DNA of 9,436 nt, from assembly GCA_019454915.1 (NCBI GenBank), contig JACFNM010000007.1, positions 1-9,436 on the forward strand, read 5' to 3'. A program made the position numbers and the translations under genes. Positions 6,681 to 9,436 of this stretch are shown here, in pieces. The notes beneath the pieces were generated by a model. That model was given only the letters and a program-made list of their open reading frames with translations. It made no database searches and was not told the origin of the DNA. How positions within the stretch are numbered: position 1 is the stretch's first letter; each line of letters opens with the position of its first letter. This DNA is from Chitinophagaceae bacterium (lineage in GTDB: Bacteria; Bacteroidota; Bacteroidia; Chitinophagales; Chitinophagaceae).

Positions 6681-7853
6681 ATGTACCGAATAGAAAATAT
6701 ACCTCTTTCTTTAAAGAACGCCCGGATAGCGGTGAGTGCGTTATTTTTTTGTGCGGGGTTTTGTTTTGCGGCCTGGGCGGCCAGGATACCCGTAATTCAA
6801 CATAAGTTGCAACTGAACGAAGCCGAATTGGGGCTGTTGCTGCTTTCCATCCCTGTGGGATTAATGGTAAGTCTACCGGTATCCGGCATTGTGGTTACCC
6901 GCTATGGAAGCAGGCCGGTGGCAATATTCGCAGGTATTTTTTACTCTTCTTTATTACCGTTTCTGGGACTGGCTTCTGCTATTTGGCAGTTGGTTATTGC
7001 GCTTTTTTTATTTGGGTTTGCAGGCAATTTATTAAATATTTCGATGAATGCACAGGGGGTGGATGTGGAGGATGGATACGGCAGATCTGTAATGGCTTCC
7101 TTTCATGGCATATGGAGTTTAGCAGGGTTTACGGGAGCCCTGGCGGGCATGCTCTTCATCTCTCTGAATATTTTACCCTTTTTCCATTTTCTGATAGTGG
7201 CTTTTATTATCTGGGGGATCGTCTTCTCTATTTACAAAAAATTACCGGCAAGGGACATTCATTCCGATAGTCAAAAGCCCATTCTTGCCCGGCCGGATAA
7301 GAACCTGCTGAGGCTGGGCTTGATTGCATTCTGTTGCATGGTATGCGAAGGGACGATGTTTGACTGGAGCGCCGTTTATTTTAATAAGGTGGTACGTGCT
7401 TCAGCCGCTAACACCACTTTGGGCTATACGGCTTTTATGAGTACCATGGCTATAGGCAGATTTACAGGTGATAAACTGGTAAACAGGATAGGACGTATGC
7501 ACATGATTAGACTCAGCGGCTTACTTATTTTTACCGGCTTGTTCCTCACTGTGTTATTCCCGAATCTTATAGCGGCAACTATAGGATTTTTGATTACGGG
7601 AATGGGTGTGTCATCGGTGGTTCCCATTGTTTATGGTGTTGCCGGCAGGTCTGACAAAGTATCATCCGGCGTTGCACTTGCTTCCGTCTCCACCATTGGC
7701 TATTTAGGGTTTCTGTTCGGACCTCCTCTGATAGGATTGGTGGCTCATCAGTTGAACCTGAGATGGTCTTTTTCCATAATTGCCTGTCTGGGTTTGGGTA
7801 CCACGATAATTGCCGGAATGACCAAAACTTTAAGGAAAGAAATAACCAAGTGA
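6681..7853 (+). CDS. Major facilitator superfamily transporter, YbjJ-like
   Basis: This 390-residue protein is a twelve-helix inner-membrane transporter. The N-terminal pattern CFAAWAARIPVIQHKLQLNE at about 28-47 followed by LGLLLLSIPVG, the MFS motif A form VTRYGSRPV at 72-80, SFHGIWSLAGFTGA at 140-153, and EGTMFDWSA at 223-231 all match the group containing E. coli YbjJ. A second motif A-like loop, GDKLVNRIGR, occurs at 263-272 at the start of the second half, and a polar central loop at about 187-208 separates the two six-helix bundles. Length is normal for the family. The substrate is unknown: YbjJ relatives have been placed near sugar and drug carriers without firm assignment. The gene is transcribed alone, diverging from the barrel pair. 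Its start is supported by the promoter box eight bases upstream and by the position of the first helix. Confidence 0.88.
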   Translation: MYRIENIPLSLKNARIAVSALFFCAGFCFAAWAARIPVIQHKLQLNEAELGLLLLSIPVGLMVSLPVSGIVVTRYGSRPVAIFAGIFYSSLLPFLGLASAIWQLVIALFLFGFAGNLLNISMNAQGVDVEDGYGRSVMASFHGIWSLAGFTGALAGMLFISLNILPFFHFLIVAFIIWGIVFSIYKKLPARDIHSDSQKPILARPDKNLLRLGLIAFCCMVCEGTMFDWSAVYFNKVVRASAANTTLGYTAFMSTMAIGRFTGDKLVNRIGRMHMIRLSGLLIFTGLFLTVLFPNLIAATIGFLITGMGVSSVVPIVYGVAGRSDKVSSGVALASVSTIGYLGFLFGPPLIGLVAHQLNLRWSFSIIACLGLGTTIIAGMTKTLRKEITK

Positions 7854-7938
7854 TACTTGAGGTTGATTCGGCTAAGCCGGTTGGTACTCGCTCGTGGTGC
7901 GCCCGGTAGGGTCCTGTCCATAATATTTGTACAGGTAT

Positions 7939-7971
7939 AAAAAATCCCTGTCATCTAAGGCTGATCACGGG
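7939..7971 (-). terminator. Candidate terminator of the DUF1573 operon
   Basis: On the minus strand, CCCGTGATC (7971-7963) pairs imperfectly with GATGACAGGG (7955-7946), with one bulge and one mismatch, and is followed by A then six T (7944-7939). It lies 44 bases past the stop of the second DUF1573 gene, in the right orientation to end that operon. The imperfect stem keeps confidence moderate. Confidence 0.4.
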
Positions 7972-7979
7972 GAGCGGTT

Positions 7980-8003
7980 ATTAGGGGAATCCTAATCTTT
8001 TTT
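7980..8003 (+). terminator. Candidate terminator of the MFS gene
   Basis: ATTAGG (7980-7985) pairs perfectly with CCTAAT (7991-7996) across a 5-base loop, followed by C and six T (7998-8003). The form is that of a small intrinsic terminator for the plus strand. It lies 126 bases after the MFS stop, just before the convergent DUF1573 gene. The stem is only six pairs and AT-rich. Confidence 0.4.
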
Positions 8004-8014
8004 GCTACGGGAAA

Positions 8015-8449
8015 TTACTTGTTCTTTTTCCCAGCGCTATATTTAGCATAAGCTTCCGCATTCAATACCTCGCCGGTGATATGCAATTCCAGTGGGATTT
8101 CAATCCCCTGCACTTTTACGTACACCGTTTTATCAAAAGGTCCGGCTGCTGCTGCATTAAATCCGGCCTTGATGAAATTACTTTTTCCCTTGGCAATGGG
8201 TTGTTCGGGTTTGACGGGAGTTGTACAACCGCAGGATGCCCAGGCGTTCTCAATGACGACGGGTTTATCACTTGTATTTTGAAACGCAAAATCATAGGTA
8301 ACGGGCGTGCCCTGTTTAATTTTCCCGAAGTCGTGCTTCTTTTCTTTAAAAGAAATCAAGTCTTCTGCCTTGAGCGCTCCTTCTGTTGTTTGCCCGATGG
8401 CCCAGGAGCCGATGGCTAATACTGCCAGAGATAATAACAGCTTCTTCAT
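8015..8449 (-). CDS. Secreted DUF1573 domain protein (second of tandem pair)
   Basis: This 144-residue exported protein has a signal peptide of about 20 residues (MKKLLLSLAVLAIGSWAIGQ) and one DUF1573 domain, about 34-128. The family signature is plain: HDFGKIKQGTPVTYDFAFQN at 39-58, the CGC cysteine pair in ASCGCTTP at 71-78, and AGPFDKTVYVKV at 102-113. These domains have an immunoglobulin-like fold, and their biochemical role is not established. The C-terminus is lysine-rich (GKKNK). The gene starts two bases after the stop of its paralogue upstream, with the CGC motif at the same residue numbers (73-75) in both, so they are a tandem duplication in one transcript. There is no lipobox, so the product is probably periplasmic or released. 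Confidence 0.87.
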   Translation of the reverse strand: MKKLLLSLAVLAIGSWAIGQTTEGALKAEDLISFKEKKHDFGKIKQGTPVTYDFAFQNTSDKPVVIENAWASCGCTTPVKPEQPIAKGKSNFIKAGFNAAAAGPFDKTVYVKVQGIEIPLELHITGEVLNAEAYAKYSAGKKNK

Positions 8450-8451
8450 AT

Positions 8452-8901
8452 TTAATGGTTTATGCTTTTTAGGAATTTGATACTTGCGTTTGCCGGAGCC
8501 GGTTCAACGGGGGTTTCCCAAACCTCTCCTTTAATATATAATAATTTGGTTTTACCCGAATGATAGTAAACGGTTATCAATTTTTCAAAAGGACCCTTTA
8601 CTGCCGCGTTATAGCCAACCTTTATCGTCTTCGTTTTTCCCGGAGCAATCGGTTCATGGCTCCACTCAGGTGTGGTACATCCGCAGGATGCCTGAACGTT
8701 TTCAATCTGCAGCGGTTCATTTCCCGTGTTCGTTAATTCGAAATTGTGCGTAACGGGCTTTCCCTGTTGAATCTTCCCGAAATCGAATCTTGTTTCTTTA
8801 ACTGTCAGTCCGTCTTTGTTATCCTGGTACACGCCGCTCGTCTGCGCCTGCACTACCGATCCCAATCCAAATATAAACAATAGAATATGAAGCCTTTGCA
8901 T
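8452..8901 (-). CDS. Secreted DUF1573 domain protein (first of tandem pair)
   Basis: This 149-residue protein has a signal peptide of about 20 residues ending VVQAQ and one DUF1573 domain at about 36-128. Key features are FDFGKIQQGKPVTHNFELTN at 39-58, ASCGCTTP at 71-78 with Cys73 and Cys75, and KGPFEKLITVYY at 102-113. By hand alignment about 41 of 73 core residues match the neighbouring paralogue, so the duplication is clear but not recent. The region after the core (HSGKTKLLYIKGEVWETP) and the proline-rich tail differ from the paralogue. It is the promoter-proximal gene. A full-match -7 box lies about 39 bases upstream, and it diverges from a thioredoxin-like gene. The function of the family is unknown. 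Confidence 0.87.
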   Translation of the reverse strand: MQRLHILLFIFGLGSVVQAQTSGVYQDNKDGLTVKETRFDFGKIQQGKPVTHNFELTNTGNEPLQIENVQASCGCTTPEWSHEPIAPGKTKTIKVGYNAAVKGPFEKLITVYYHSGKTKLLYIKGEVWETPVEPAPANASIKFLKSINH

Positions 8902-8939
8902 GATCCGATTTTTAAACTATGCATGCTACAACGTTAGTG

Positions 8940-8947
8940 CAAACTTA
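8940..8947 (-). promoter_or_regulatory. -7 promoter box of the DUF1573 operon
   Basis: On the minus strand this reads TAAGTTTG, a full match to the Bacteroidota consensus TAnnTTTG, 38 bases before the ATG at 8901. That would give a leader of about 30 bases. A TTTC-rich stretch upstream is only a weak -33 candidate. Confidence 0.45.
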
Positions 8948-9061
8948 CATATTGTTGGGAAAGAAAGTTAAAATTGACTGCCGGATGTATATTTTTAACA
9001 ACCTTCTTGCTTAACTTGTGCCTTGATTTGTTGTTCCTGGTTTTGGATAAATCTAATAATA

Positions 9062-9436
9062 ATGAGGCTCTTATTTCTTTTTCCTGTTTTTCTTCTGAGT
9101 ATTTTCGGGGGTTTTGCCCAGCAGGACGCTAACGCAGGGGCTGCGCCCGTGTACATGCAGTATCCTCTGCCCCAGTTTTCTATACTGCTATCCGACAGCC
9201 TTACCTGGTATACCAAAAATGATTTGCCCAGGCGAAAGAAAACGCTGATCATGGTGTTCAGTCCCGATTGTGAACACTGTAAGCATGAAACGGAGATGAT
9301 TAAAAAGAAGATTGATGATTTCAAAAATTTTCAAATTGTGATGGTTACGCCCATGCCACTGCATAAAATGAACGAATTTTACGATCATTATGAACTTCGA
9401 AAATATAAGAACATCACGGTGGGGCGGGATACGAAG
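9062..9436 (+). CDS. Secreted thioredoxin-like (TlpA/redoxin-type) protein, cut by window edge
   Basis: The frame is open for 125 codons from the ATG at 9062 to the right edge. A signal peptide of about 19 residues ends GGFA before QQD. The segment TLIMVFSPDCEHCKHE at 61-76 is a thioredoxin-fold first strand and active site, with the CEHC dithiol at Cys70 and Cys73, followed by a helix (KHETEMIKKKIDDF) and a strand (FQIVMVTP). The product is therefore likely a periplasmic thiol-disulfide oxidoreductase of the TlpA/redoxin kind common in Bacteroidota. The cis-proline and the last third of the fold are beyond the window, so redox direction cannot be judged. The gene diverges from the DUF1573 pair across 160 bases. 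No clear promoter box was found for it. Confidence 0.82.
   Translation, partial: MRLLFLFPVFLLSIFGGFAQQDANAGAAPVYMQYPLPQFSILLSDSLTWYTKNDLPRRKKTLIMVFSPDCEHCKHETEMIKKKIDDFKNFQIVMVTPMPLHKMNEFYDHYELRKYKNITVGRDTK

Noticed and set aside
7913..7935. CCTGT/ACAGG inverted repeat after the MFS gene
   Set aside because: It has only five pairs with a 13-base loop and no T tract directly after it. The hairpins at 7939-7971 and 7980-8003 are better terminator candidates.
8917..8930. GCATGC palindrome in the DUF1573 leader
   Set aside because: A six-base core palindrome is expected by chance and is not extended enough to argue for an operator.
9188..9388. Reverse ORF antisense to the thioredoxin-like gene
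   Set aside because: The opposite strand carries a clear signal peptide and CEHC active site in frame, so the reverse frame is a shadow.

Overview
The window looks like chromosomal DNA from a member of the Bacteroidota, most likely close to the Chitinophagaceae (inference). The signs are a TonB-dependent receptor followed by a HmuY-type lipoprotein, a helix-hairpin-helix/outer-membrane-barrel protein, tandem DUF1573 proteins, the absence of clear Shine-Dalgarno sequences, and promoter-like boxes of the Bacteroidota form TAnnTTTG. I see no insertion sequence, phage gene, CRISPR array, tRNA or rRNA. Nothing in base composition or gene order suggests recent transfer.

Layout. (1) 1-517, minus strand: the N-terminal 172 residues of a voltage-gated ion channel, running off the left edge with S1-S4 present. 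(2) 518-912: a gene-poor gap holding a doubtful 53-residue ORF, a terminator-like hairpin, an AT-rich palindrome and a weak promoter box. (3) 913-3678, plus strand: a two-gene outer-membrane uptake operon, a TonB-dependent receptor and a HmuY-family lipoprotein 12 bases apart, probably for haem or another porphyrin. It ends at a shared terminator facing the next unit. (4) 6596-3721, minus strand: a two-gene unit with an ATGA stop/start overlap. It encodes a small outer-membrane barrel protein and then a 682-residue protein with an N-terminal ComEA-like helix-hairpin-helix region and a large C-terminal barrel. (5) 6681-7853, plus strand: a YbjJ-type major facilitator transporter, divergent from unit 4. 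(6) 8901-8015, minus strand: two tandem secreted DUF1573 paralogues 2 bases apart. (7) 9062-9436, plus strand: the start of a secreted thioredoxin-like protein with a CEHC active site, divergent from the DUF1573 pair and cut by the right edge.

How the genes fit together. Most products are envelope proteins. The receptor and HmuY partner make a classical capture-and-import pair. The coupled barrel proteins probably form a joint outer-membrane assembly of unknown role, and this is the least understood part of the window. The DUF1573 pair and the thioredoxin-like protein share a divergent promoter region and all carry closely spaced cysteines, so an envelope redox link is possible but unproven. 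The channel and the MFS transporter appear to be independent housekeeping or accessory membrane proteins.
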